A DNA stretch of 64,000 bases from Blautia faecis (GTDB taxonomy: Bacteria > Bacillota > Clostridia > Lachnospirales > Lachnospiraceae). How positions within the stretch are numbered: the first letter of the stretch is position 1; each line of letters starts with the position of its first letter. The notes beneath the pieces were generated by a model. It searched no databases, was not told the DNA's origin, and was given only the letters and a program-made list of their open reading frames with translations. Positions 15,741-23,598 of this stretch are shown here, piece by piece. The stretch lies in assembly GCF_020554845.1 (NCBI RefSeq), contig NZ_JAJCIA010000001.1, positions 1 to 64,000 of the forward strand, given 5' to 3'. The translations under genes and the position numbers were made by a program.

Positions 15741-16418
15741 ATGGCAAAATTGGATGAGTTGTATGACGCAGATACGGCAAGTGATCTATTTATGGAAATA
15801 ACAAATGAAGGTGACTACATTTATGAAGAAGAATATGGCTATGAAAGTGATAGATGGGCTTTTGATAATGAGGATGAGCATTTTCCAGCATACGTTTTGG
15901 TAAGAAAGTACAAAGAAAAGTATTATGTATATATAGACTATATTGAAAACGAATATCCAGATTATCCAGAGGTTTTTGACGAATTGGAACCTGCATATGA
16001 GCTATTTAAAACACTTATACATACAGGAATTCCTTCTGGAAAAATACAGATTGAAAACTGTAAGAAGCAACTTATAGAGCCGGATTTAATTGATATTCAG
16101 TGTGAATCGACATATAGTAACTGCATTTGTTTTCGAGTATATTATGGTGGCGATCTGCTTATGGAACACTTATCTGGACTTTATGCTGATGAAATTAATG
16201 TTGCAATCAAAGCGTATAAAGATTTTTGTAAAAGATACAATATTCAAATTTGGAATGTTTCAAAAATTCGTCCATGGAACAGCAATCAGAGATATTACAA
16301 AATCGAATTTAGCAACGGTGAAGAAACACTATTCCATATTCCATCTGTGATGCAAGGGCAGAAAAGGACAGTTGTTAGCCTGATAAAGAAGAACAATATT
16401 GTAAAGAAAGCACTTTAA
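15741..16418 (+). CDS. Hypothetical acidic protein (225 aa)
   Basis: GAGAGGAAG precedes the ATG. The N-terminal half is strikingly acidic and aromatic (YIYEEEYGYESDRWAFDNED); the C-terminal half is mixed and ends in a basic patch (GQKRTVVSLIKKNNIVKKAL). No family recognised. It is followed by a 10-bp perfect hairpin. Confidence 0.6.
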   Translation: MAKLDELYDADTASDLFMEITNEGDYIYEEEYGYESDRWAFDNEDEHFPAYVLVRKYKEKYYVYIDYIENEYPDYPEVFDELEPAYELFKTLIHTGIPSGKIQIENCKKQLIEPDLIDIQCESTYSNCICFRVYYGGDLLMEHLSGLYADEINVAIKAYKDFCKRYNIQIWNVSKIRPWNSNQRYYKIEFSNGEETLFHIPSVMQGQKRTVVSLIKKNNIVKKAL

Positions 16419-16424
16419 AATGTC

Positions 16425-16461
16425 CCTTCCGGTGGTTAAAGATAATCGAATCACCGGAAGG
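16425..16461 (+). other. Intercistronic hairpin
   Basis: CCTTCCGGTG (16425-16434) pairs perfectly with CACCGGAAGG (16452-16461), with no T-run. It resembles the other stem-loops that separate genes in this operon. Confidence 0.6.
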
Positions 16462-16557
16462 AATTCTAAGAATAAATCAACAATTAAATTAGAAGTAACA
16501 GGTGGAGGAAGATAAGAATGAAATCAAAATATTTTAAATTATTGGAGGAGACAATTT

Positions 16558-17817
16558 ATGAGTACAGAAGAAAGAACAATTACAATCGTAGACGATATTA
16601 TGGGATCTGGCAAAAGCACCTGGGCGATCAATTACATTAATGACAATCCAGATAGGAAATTCCTTTGCATTGTACCACTTCTGTCAGAATGCGAGAGATT
16701 CAAGGATGGCACAGACATTGATATTGTTGATCCGGAGAAATGGGGTTCCAAATGGAAACATTTCAGATGGCTTGTAGAGAATGAAAAGAATATTGTCACA
16801 ACGCATTCGCTCATTCAGAAGATGGACCTGGATATGCTGGAACTGCTGAAGAGTAAGGACTATGTTCTGATAATTGATGAATGCCTGGATGTACTTGATA
16901 CCTATAAGATAACCAAGGATGATATGAAGATTATTTTTGAGCAGAAGCTTGTCTCTCTGGATGATAAGGGCTTTCTAATCTGGAATGATGACAAGAAGTA
17001 TAAAGGTGTATTCGGAGACATCAAGCGCTTGTGCAGTTTCAAGTCACTTATGGGATTTAAGAAAGAAGACAGCGAAGAACTGGCAAGAATCATCATGTGG
17101 AATTTTCCAGTAGACTTCTTTAAGTGTTTTGAAGAGAGCTACATCTTTACATATCTGTGGGAAGGTAGCATTCAGAAGTCATACTTTGATATTCACGGCA
17201 TTCATTACGAGAAGTATATGCTGGACTATGACAGAAAATTGATTAAGCATAATCAAGAACTGGAATATGAGAAGCGTAGAAAAGTGGTTGACCTGATAAA
17301 CATTTATGAGGGCAAATTCAATAAGATTGGCACTAAGATTGGAAAGACTAATCCGTTATCAAAATCCTGGTACGAAGATAAAAGAAAGAATGATAAGGAT
17401 GCTTTGGAACAGTTGAGATTAAATACAGAAAATTTCTTTAGGTCTTATACAAAGACAAATTCCGAAGATAATATGTACACAACATTTGAGCCATACTGCG
17501 AATATATAAAGGGTAAGGGATATGCGAAAGGATTTTTACCATGTGTTGCAAAATGTGCAACGGAGAAATATGAAAATAAGAAGTCATTAGCATACTTGGT
17601 GAATTATTTCCTTCCGGTGGAAATCCGGGAAATTGTCAATCAGATTTTTGTGGATTTTGATGTAGATATGTGTACTTTAAGATATTTACTAAAGTGGATT
17701 GAAAAGAGTCAAATTTACAACGGTAAACCAATTGATATTTATATCCCAAGTGAGCGCATGAGAAATTTGCTAATTGGTTGGATCAAAGAATGTAAAATCA
17801 AGGGAGAATTGAGATAA
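16558..17817 (+). CDS. P-loop ATPase/helicase-like replication protein
   Basis: A 419-residue protein. Walker A is DDIMGSGKST near residue 14, followed by a helicase motif Ia-like FLCIVPLLSECERFK, TTHSLIQKM, and Walker B VLIIDECLDVLDTY. The order matches superfamily 1/2 helicases, but no clear C-terminal RecA domain or arginine-finger motif VI is seen. GGAGGAG lies before the ATG. It is immediately followed by a second P-loop gene; the pair probably works together in element replication or recombination. Confidence 0.6.
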   Translation: MSTEERTITIVDDIMGSGKSTWAINYINDNPDRKFLCIVPLLSECERFKDGTDIDIVDPEKWGSKWKHFRWLVENEKNIVTTHSLIQKMDLDMLELLKSKDYVLIIDECLDVLDTYKITKDDMKIIFEQKLVSLDDKGFLIWNDDKKYKGVFGDIKRLCSFKSLMGFKKEDSEELARIIMWNFPVDFFKCFEESYIFTYLWEGSIQKSYFDIHGIHYEKYMLDYDRKLIKHNQELEYEKRRKVVDLINIYEGKFNKIGTKIGKTNPLSKSWYEDKRKNDKDALEQLRLNTENFFRSYTKTNSEDNMYTTFEPYCEYIKGKGYAKGFLPCVAKCATEKYENKKSLAYLVNYFLPVEIREIVNQIFVDFDVDMCTLRYLLKWIEKSQIYNGKPIDIYIPSERMRNLLIGWIKECKIKGELR

Positions 17818-17834
17818 AGGAGAAAAGTGTAAAT

Positions 17835-19808
17835 TTGGAAGAACAGAGAGTAGACATTACATGGAAAGATTTTGAAACATACCTGCCACAGTATGATTTT
17901 GATGAACAGCAGATGGAATTCTTTAAAGATACTGTGGATATGTTGGTACATAACAGAGATACCAATAAAATAACTGCTTTAGCAATGCGCTGTGGAATTG
18001 GTAAATCAACACTGATCCGTATATTCATGCACTGTTGCCTGGCAGATTGTAACTATGAACTGAGAAGGCATCCGCAGGGAATGATTGTTGTAACTGATAT
18101 TATTAAGCGTCTGGAAAGCCTGACGGATATGGAACAGGATAAAATTGACGGAGAAAAGTATTGGGGAGATTTCTTTAAGGACTTTGGGATAAAAGGGTTA
18201 TATGAGGAATTTGAGCGTAGCATAATTGTACTCAATTCCACTGAGGACTTTAAGGATCAGTTGATCCGACAGAAATATAAGCCAATTGTCCTGCTATCTA
18301 CACAAAGATATTTTATGATGTCGGAAGCGGTACGAGAGCAGCTGTTTACATTTACTCACAATGGCGAAAACCTGAAACGAGATATTGTGATCTTTGATGA
18401 AGCACCATATTTCTCAGAGATGGCAACTATAGACAGTAACAATTTGACGAAGATTGAAGCTGCTTTATATGAAGGCTTATCCAATGAGGTAAAGGATAAG
18501 GCATTTGCTGTCCGGGAATATAAAGTGTTCAAAGACAGGCTGCTTGATCTTATGGACGAGAAAGAAAAACTGAATTCGGAGAGTAATGTAATTGTTTATT
18601 GCCAGGATAAGAGGTATTCCGGTATCACTCCGAATGATGAATTATTCTTTAAAATCCTGGACGAAAATTCAGATTCCCTAACAAAACAATATCCACAGAT
18701 TATGCGAGATATCTATTGCCTAAAGGAAATTGCTGAAAATGGAGCAGTGTTTGATTCTGTTAAGAAGAAATATGGTAACTACGAAAGATCATTTCTACGC
18801 TTGAAAGATAACAAAGACTGTTTCTATCTTGGACAGGACAGAAAGTTTTTTGTATTTGACGCAACAGCTGATCTGGATCCACGCTATGATCTGGATTATG
18901 TAGATGTGGTAACCGGAGATAAATACAACAAAGATATTAATATGGAAATATCCTTTGTGAACATGTCTACCAGCAAGAATGTATTATGCAGGAAATCCAA
19001 AAGAGCAACACAATCTATCAATGCAGCGGCTTCTTATATGAAACAAAAAATCAAACAGGCTGTTGGATCACATAAAGATATACTTGTGGCAACATACAGT
19101 GATCTGGTGAAAAGGTTCGAGAAGGATTTTGAACACGTAGTTTATTTTGGAAACATCAAAGGATATAACGATTATAAAGATATGTACCGAATGGCGCATA
19201 TTGGAATGAACAGATTTCCGAACTTAGCATACTACTATATGTATTGTGGTTGCCATCCAGAAGAATATGATAAGCTTGCGGAAATGTCAGAAGAGGAATC
19301 GTTGCACTTTTTTGACCAGTTGAGTAAGAATCATAACAAGGAATATGAGGACATTATCACAGAAGTAATGCTCCGTTGCATGTTGGCTGATTTTGAGCAG
19401 AATATATTTCGTTTGGCCATTCGTAATTTTAAGAATACGGATAAAGTACGTGTCTGGGTATTTTGCAATACTGATGATGTTCTATACCATGAATTAGCAA
19501 ATAGGATTGAGAAACGCTATGGTCCTTACGGTGTAAAGTTTACATATGAGGATGCACCGGAAGAATTACAGATTGAGAAAGTTAAAGATAGAAAGCCGCC
19601 TGAGGGAAAGAATCAAACCAATGCTCAGAAGATTATAGCTTGGAGAGAGAAACTTATGCCTGGAACAGAATACAAGGTTAAAGATCTTTTAGAAGGAACC
19701 GGATTGAGCAATAATCAATTCCAAAAAGTAAAAAGTAAAAATTCTGTAATTCTAAATCTTATCAATAATGATAAAACAAGTAAAAAAGGATTTTATAAAG
19801 TAAGCTAA
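17835..19808 (+). CDS. Large P-loop ATPase, DEAD-like helicase fold
   Basis: A 657-residue protein with TTG start (AAGGAG about 13 bases upstream; no better start seen). Walker A MRCGIGKST lies near residue 60 and Walker B DIVIFDEAPYF near residue 195, with motif III-like VLLSTQRYFMM between. VFDATADLDPRYDLDYVDVV and VATYSDLVKRFEKDF look like the start of the second helicase domain. The last 70 residues (KIIAWREKLMPGTEYKVKDL..) look like a winged-helix DNA-binding domain. Coupled downstream of the smaller ATPase and ends at a strong hairpin. Confidence 0.6.
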   Translation: MEEQRVDITWKDFETYLPQYDFDEQQMEFFKDTVDMLVHNRDTNKITALAMRCGIGKSTLIRIFMHCCLADCNYELRRHPQGMIVVTDIIKRLESLTDMEQDKIDGEKYWGDFFKDFGIKGLYEEFERSIIVLNSTEDFKDQLIRQKYKPIVLLSTQRYFMMSEAVREQLFTFTHNGENLKRDIVIFDEAPYFSEMATIDSNNLTKIEAALYEGLSNEVKDKAFAVREYKVFKDRLLDLMDEKEKLNSESNVIVYCQDKRYSGITPNDELFFKILDENSDSLTKQYPQIMRDIYCLKEIAENGAVFDSVKKKYGNYERSFLRLKDNKDCFYLGQDRKFFVFDATADLDPRYDLDYVDVVTGDKYNKDINMEISFVNMSTSKNVLCRKSKRATQSINAAASYMKQKIKQAVGSHKDILVATYSDLVKRFEKDFEHVVYFGNIKGYNDYKDMYRMAHIGMNRFPNLAYYYMYCGCHPEEYDKLAEMSEEESLHFFDQLSKNHNKEYEDIITEVMLRCMLADFEQNIFRLAIRNFKNTDKVRVWVFCNTDDVLYHELANRIEKRYGPYGVKFTYEDAPEELQIEKVKDRKPPEGKNQTNAQKIIAWREKLMPGTEYKVKDLLEGTGLSNNQFQKVKSKNSVILNLINNDKTSKKGFYKVS

Positions 19809-19819
19809 AATATTTTATA

Positions 19820-19857
19820 CCCCTTTCCCTAATATATATATCTATTAGGAGATGGGG
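19820..19857 (+). terminator. Possible terminator of the helicase operon
   Basis: CCCC plus CCTAATA (19820-19834) pairs with TATTAGG plus GGGG (19843-19857). The following sequence is A-rich rather than T-rich, so termination efficiency is uncertain. Confidence 0.45.
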
Positions 19858-19950
19858 TACATAATAAAAAATCAATATTGTTATCTATTATATATGATAT
19901 TAAATGTTGTTCTTGCAAAGAAGATAATATATTAAAAATTATCCTAATTC

Positions 19951-20169
19951 GAACGAACAAGCTGTGAAGCAAAGCGGAACAGATTGTGAAGTGATGACAA
20001 GCATCTTTAGATGCGCGGCAGCAAACTGGTGGAACACCAGGCAAGTAAGATAAAAATCACTTAACTTATCTGTCGTTCCGACAGGTACTGCCGCATTCAC
20101 TACGCTAAAGCTACGTTCATTTGTCATCACTACTGAATTTTTCGCTAAAGCTTCAAAATTCATTCGTTC
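19951..20169. repeat. Long nested imperfect palindrome (MITE-like or structured RNA)
   Basis: Outer arms pair in register: GAACGA/TCGTTC (19951, 20164), TGAAGC/GCTTCA (19965, 20150), AGCG/CGCT, and GTGATGACAA/TTGTCATCAC (19991-20000, 20121-20130). Inside are GCATCtttaGATGC (20001-20014), a GCGGCAG/CTGCCGC closing stem (20015-20021, 20088-20094), CTGGTGgaaCACCAG (20026-20040) and CTGTC/GACAG (20070-20084). No transposase is present. Confidence 0.6.
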
Positions 20170-20640
20170 TAATCAGATAATGTAACAATATTTATCCTTT
20201 TTGAGAAGAAAAATATAAAACACAATATGATTTAGAATGATTTATCTGATTTATTAGATATGATGGGAAGCAAAAATGGACACCCATATATCAATCTTCT
20301 ATGACAGGATCAGCGGTAGCAGCTGTTTCTATAGCAATGACTATTTTATATGAAAACGAAGGTAAAAACGGACGAAGATTTTCCAGACTAATTTAGCACT
20401 GCTTGATATTTGGGTGAAATTATCTCTATATGGATGGATATATGTGCTTACTGAGAGAGTAAAAATTTTGAGCTGATGACAGAACTATGTTGGGCTTCCG
20501 GAATTTGTTGCTGTGAGATTTTGCAGAATAAATGAAAAACTGAATAAGAAGAAATGTATGTAACTGGATGAATGATCCTTACTAGGAAATTCCCAGTGAA
20601 TGATAAACAACAAAATTTAAAATCAAAGGAGAGTTACATT
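20170..20640. other. Gene-free gap, possible gene debris
   Basis: About 470 bases without a convincing gene. A broken coding-like stretch around 20,270-20,395 shows fragments such as MMGSKNGHPYI and MTGSAVAAVSIAMTILYENE in two frames, which could be a frameshifted remnant, but it is short and I assign no function. Confidence 0.3.
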
Positions 20641-21228
20641 ATGGCAAGTAAAAATTTACAAGGAACAATCGAGTATTACATCAAAGGGCAGTACGGACTT
20701 ATTAAAGGTGAAGACGGTAAAGAGTATTGCTTCGGTAGAAAGGCGGTAACTGCAAGAGCGAAACTTTTCAATGGTGATGTTGTGAGATTCACAGTAGATC
20801 AAAAGCACCATATTCTTGTTTCAAAGGTTACATCTTACGTAGCTGTGAGATCAAAGATCAGGAAAGCATTGGCAAATAAAGGATATAGCTTTCAAAGCGA
20901 AAAAGGCGGTAAGTGGAGCATCATTGTAAAGAATGGTGATCGGAAGATGGTTCTGGAAGAATACGGACATATGACTTTACCTGAAGTTGCCGAATGGGTG
21001 AAAAGTGCAAAAAAACTTACTGCGAAGGATATTGATAAGATGTTTGAGAAGAAAGAGAAGAGCAATGTAAATAAAGAGAAGAGCAATGTGAAAAATGATG
21101 ACTGTAAGATTGGTGGACACGTTGTACCGGATGATATACCAGTTAAGAAGTCATTGGAAGAAGCTGCTAGTGAAGCAGACGTAAAAGTGGACACAGAAAT
21201 TATCCATGTCCACCGTTACTTTGCTTGA
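20641..21228 (+). CDS. Cold-shock-domain-like nucleic-acid-binding protein
   Basis: I chose ATG 20641, which follows AAAGGAG; an in-frame ATG at 20572 has no ribosome site. The N-terminus LQGTIEYYIKGQYGLIKGED, then GKEYCFGR and LFNGDVVRFTVDQ, follows the pattern of an OB-fold cold-shock domain, suggesting single-stranded DNA or RNA binding. A middle basic region and a lysine-rich linker with two KSNVNKEKSNVK repeats follow. The 195-residue length is greater than a cold-shock protein, so this is a fusion with an unknown domain. Confidence 0.6.
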   Translation: MASKNLQGTIEYYIKGQYGLIKGEDGKEYCFGRKAVTARAKLFNGDVVRFTVDQKHHILVSKVTSYVAVRSKIRKALANKGYSFQSEKGGKWSIIVKNGDRKMVLEEYGHMTLPEVAEWVKSAKKLTAKDIDKMFEKKEKSNVNKEKSNVKNDDCKIGGHVVPDDIPVKKSLEEAASEADVKVDTEIIHVHRYFA

Positions 21229-21240
21229 TTTGATGATTGA

Positions 21241-21423
21241 CTAACCTTTTATTTGCTGCATCAGTTTTTGGTACTGATTATCTATCTCTTCTGGTGAGAG
21301 GTTTATATCTTCTGGTACATAGTCTGGTTGCACACTGAGAAGATAATTATAGATAGCAATTGCCATAAGCTGATCCGCAGGAAGGTTAAGAGCTTCCTCA
21401 TCTGTGATTTCAATAAATTCCAT
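21241..21423 (-). CDS. Small acidic protein (60 aa)
   Basis: On the minus strand GAGGAAA lies 7 bases before ATG 21423. The acidic helical product MEFIEITDEEALNLPADQLM.. ends YQKLMQQIKG. It is convergent with the cold-shock-like gene, only 12 bases apart. No family recognised. Confidence 0.5.
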   Translation of the reverse strand: MEFIEITDEEALNLPADQLMAIAIYNYLLSVQPDYVPEDINLSPEEIDNQYQKLMQQIKG

Positions 21424-21705
21424 ATTTAGTTTCCTCATCCATTGGGTAATTTATGAAAGGCCAATAAGATACTGAGAGATTGATGGTTGATACGCTTACA
21501 TATTATATACGAATGAGACTTGTTGAAATCATACGAAAATTGAAAAAAGTTTGAATTTTTTTGAAAATAAATCATTTTTTTAATGAGAAGTGGTTTATAA
21601 GGATGGGACGAATGATAGGTGAAGCCCCTATTCCATCAATACATATTTGTAGGGATTAGCGAAAGGCTGGTTCCTAAATATTAAAAGTCTGGGAGAAAAT
21701 ACATT

Positions 21706-22191
21706 ATGATGAAAGCTGAAATGAAGAAAAGCAGTCAGGAAATTATTGGATCTTACAAAATGGATGCAACCTACAGAGAACCGGAGTTTGCAGATTTTGT
21801 ATCACGTAGGGAGTTTATCAATCGAACAGGGGTGTTCGTTTCACCGGAGTATTTCTTACATATCTATGAGGACTATAAGAAAGCCGGTGTCTCGCTTGAT
21901 GAGTTCCTGGATCACTTTGAGAAATACAATTTTGAGATTGTAGAAATGCCAATGTCAGGCACATTCAAGTATTGTGTATCAGATGATACTGTGAGCGGAT
22001 GCGGTATGTATAAGGAAGAGAACCATGAAGCAAATGTAGTAGAAGCATTGAATGCTGCTGTACTGAGCAATTATCACAGTCGGAAATACGTAGATAGTGT
22101 TGTTGAAAAATACAAAGATCATATGGACAGAGAAGAAAAGCATATGCAAGAAAATGTATTGCTGAATGCAGTAAGCAACGGTGTACATTAA
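21706..22191 (+). CDS. Hypothetical protein (161 aa)
   Basis: GGGAG precedes paired ATGs. An alpha-helical protein with DFVSRREFINRTGVFVSPEY and a C-terminal charged helix. Not recognised. The preceding 260 bases are A/T-rich non-coding sequence that may hold its promoter. Followed by the CAGGAGA/TCTCCTG hairpin. Confidence 0.6.
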   Translation: MMKAEMKKSSQEIIGSYKMDATYREPEFADFVSRREFINRTGVFVSPEYFLHIYEDYKKAGVSLDEFLDHFEKYNFEIVEMPMSGTFKYCVSDDTVSGCGMYKEENHEANVVEALNAAVLSNYHSRKYVDSVVEKYKDHMDREEKHMQENVLLNAVSNGVH

Positions 22192-22206
22192 TTCTTGATG
22201 ATGTGG

Positions 22207-22225
22207 CAGGAGAAATTATCTCCTG
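22207..22225 (+). terminator. Hairpin, possible weak terminator
   Basis: CAGGAGA (22207-22213) pairs with TCTCCTG (22219-22225), followed by TCATTTTC. It may attenuate transcription between the two flanking genes. Confidence 0.5.
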
Positions 22226-22267
22226 TCATTTTCAACAGTAAAATTTGAACAGAAGGAGAAAATTTAT

Positions 22268-22897
22268 ATGAAAGAAAATGATAATAATTCACTTGCAGAA
22301 ACATTGGTAAATTACGAAATGCTTATTGAAATGATTCCTGAATTGGAAGATGTAGTTGATACTGGGATGGTAACGTTGGATGCAGCAAAAGCGGTATTCA
22401 AGAAGTTGTCAGAGGTAAATCAAATTGATTTCGTGGAATCTTTGGACTATGTGAAGCGGATGTTGCAACAACGAGATTCCAGGATTAAAGAGATGGAGAA
22501 TGATATTGCTGCAAAGACTGTTGTGGAAACTCCGGCTGATTATATACCCTTGCAGAAAGCTAACAGAGACATGGAACGTCAGAATGAATTTCTCGAAGCA
22601 AGGATCAGAAAATTGGATAAGGAAAACGGACAGTTGAAACGTCAGCTTGCAGATCTTCAGAAAAAACAAGATCCAGAACAGGAACGACTGAAGAAGATCC
22701 ATGAGACTGTGCAGCTGTTCAGTGGAAAGACAGAAATTTATCTGAAGGAGATGGATAAATCTGCTTGGTTGCTTGATGACTTGCAGAGTATTCCGGAAGA
22801 GGATTTTGAAGAATATGTTAAAGCAATTAAGGCTGTGAAGGGTTGGGCGGTTAGCATGGACCAGAAAGTTGATGGATTGATGGACAAAGTTGGATGA
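22268..22897 (+). CDS. Coiled-coil protein (209 aa)
   Basis: GAAGGAG precedes the ATG. Residues 65-150 form a long heptad-rich coiled coil (NRDMERQNEFLEARIRKLDK, then ENGQLKRQLADLQKKQD). N- and C-terminal parts are short helical domains. No catalytic motif. A structural or scaffolding role is possible; function unknown. Confidence 0.65.
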   Translation: MKENDNNSLAETLVNYEMLIEMIPELEDVVDTGMVTLDAAKAVFKKLSEVNQIDFVESLDYVKRMLQQRDSRIKEMENDIAAKTVVETPADYIPLQKANRDMERQNEFLEARIRKLDKENGQLKRQLADLQKKQDPEQERLKKIHETVQLFSGKTEIYLKEMDKSAWLLDDLQSIPEEDFEEYVKAIKAVKGWAVSMDQKVDGLMDKVG

Positions 22898-23147
22898 TTT
22901 GTGCTGGTGACACTCCGGGAGGATGAAATTTGTCCTCTTAGGGGTGTTTTGACCGGATTTTCCTCAAAATTGGCAAAAATGCAAAAATGGCAAATTAGAG
23001 AATGCAGTAAAAATAAGGGTTTTTCTGGGGGCGATTTTCCGATAAAAGAATAGTTTTATGGTGATATTTTTAAGAATGTTATAGGTGCGTATCGGGATTT
23101 TTAGATGGTAAGAAGCCCAGAGGAAAATGTCCCCTGGGCTGATGATC

Positions 23148-23414
23148 TTACTTGATGGAAGCTAAGAATTTTTCACAGGCTTCATAATTGATGGTTACAC
23201 GTAGATGGAAGTCTGTGCAATGATCGGTAGACGTGGAATCGCCTAGATAAACTTTTTGCTCCCAGAAGTGAAGTAAACCCTCTTTTTCCATATCAAGCAT
23301 ACATTTTTCAATATCATTATCTGAATAGTCGTCGGAAGAAATATTGATGTGATATGGATATTTTCCAGGTAAGAAGACCTCACGGAGTAATAAAGCTGCT
23401 AATTTTCTGTCCAT
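23148..23414 (-). CDS. Hypothetical protein (88 aa)
   Basis: A minus-strand gene with AAAGGAG before its ATG. The product begins MDRKLAALLLREVFLPGKYP and has a beta-rich middle (HLRVTINYEACEKFLASIK at the end). Not recognised. An AGCCCAG/CTGGGCT hairpin (23114-23140) follows its stop on the same strand. It points away from the RNA polymerase gene. Confidence 0.55.
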   Translation of the reverse strand: MDRKLAALLLREVFLPGKYPYHINISSDDYSDNDIEKCMLDMEKEGLLHFWEQKVYLGDSTSTDHCTDFHLRVTINYEACEKFLASIK

Positions 23415-23598
23415 TTTGAAAAGCTCCTTTCTTTATTTGATGAAGCAATTTTACAACAATCCAGTGGTATATTTCAGTATCATTTGGTATCAACTTTTTG
23501 AAAGGTTACGGAAATTATAACAAAATGGGGACATATGATTTCATATTATTTCATATGGGATTTGGAGAATATAACATTTGAAAGGATGGTGATGGACC

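Noticed and set aside
19829..20163. Minus-strand frames in the nested palindrome
   Set aside because: They lie wholly within the inverted repeat arms and have no start signal; the palindrome explains them.
20474..20520. Hammerhead ribozyme at CTGATGA
   Set aside because: The CTGATGA core occurs, but there is no matching GAAA segment or stem III in the right place.
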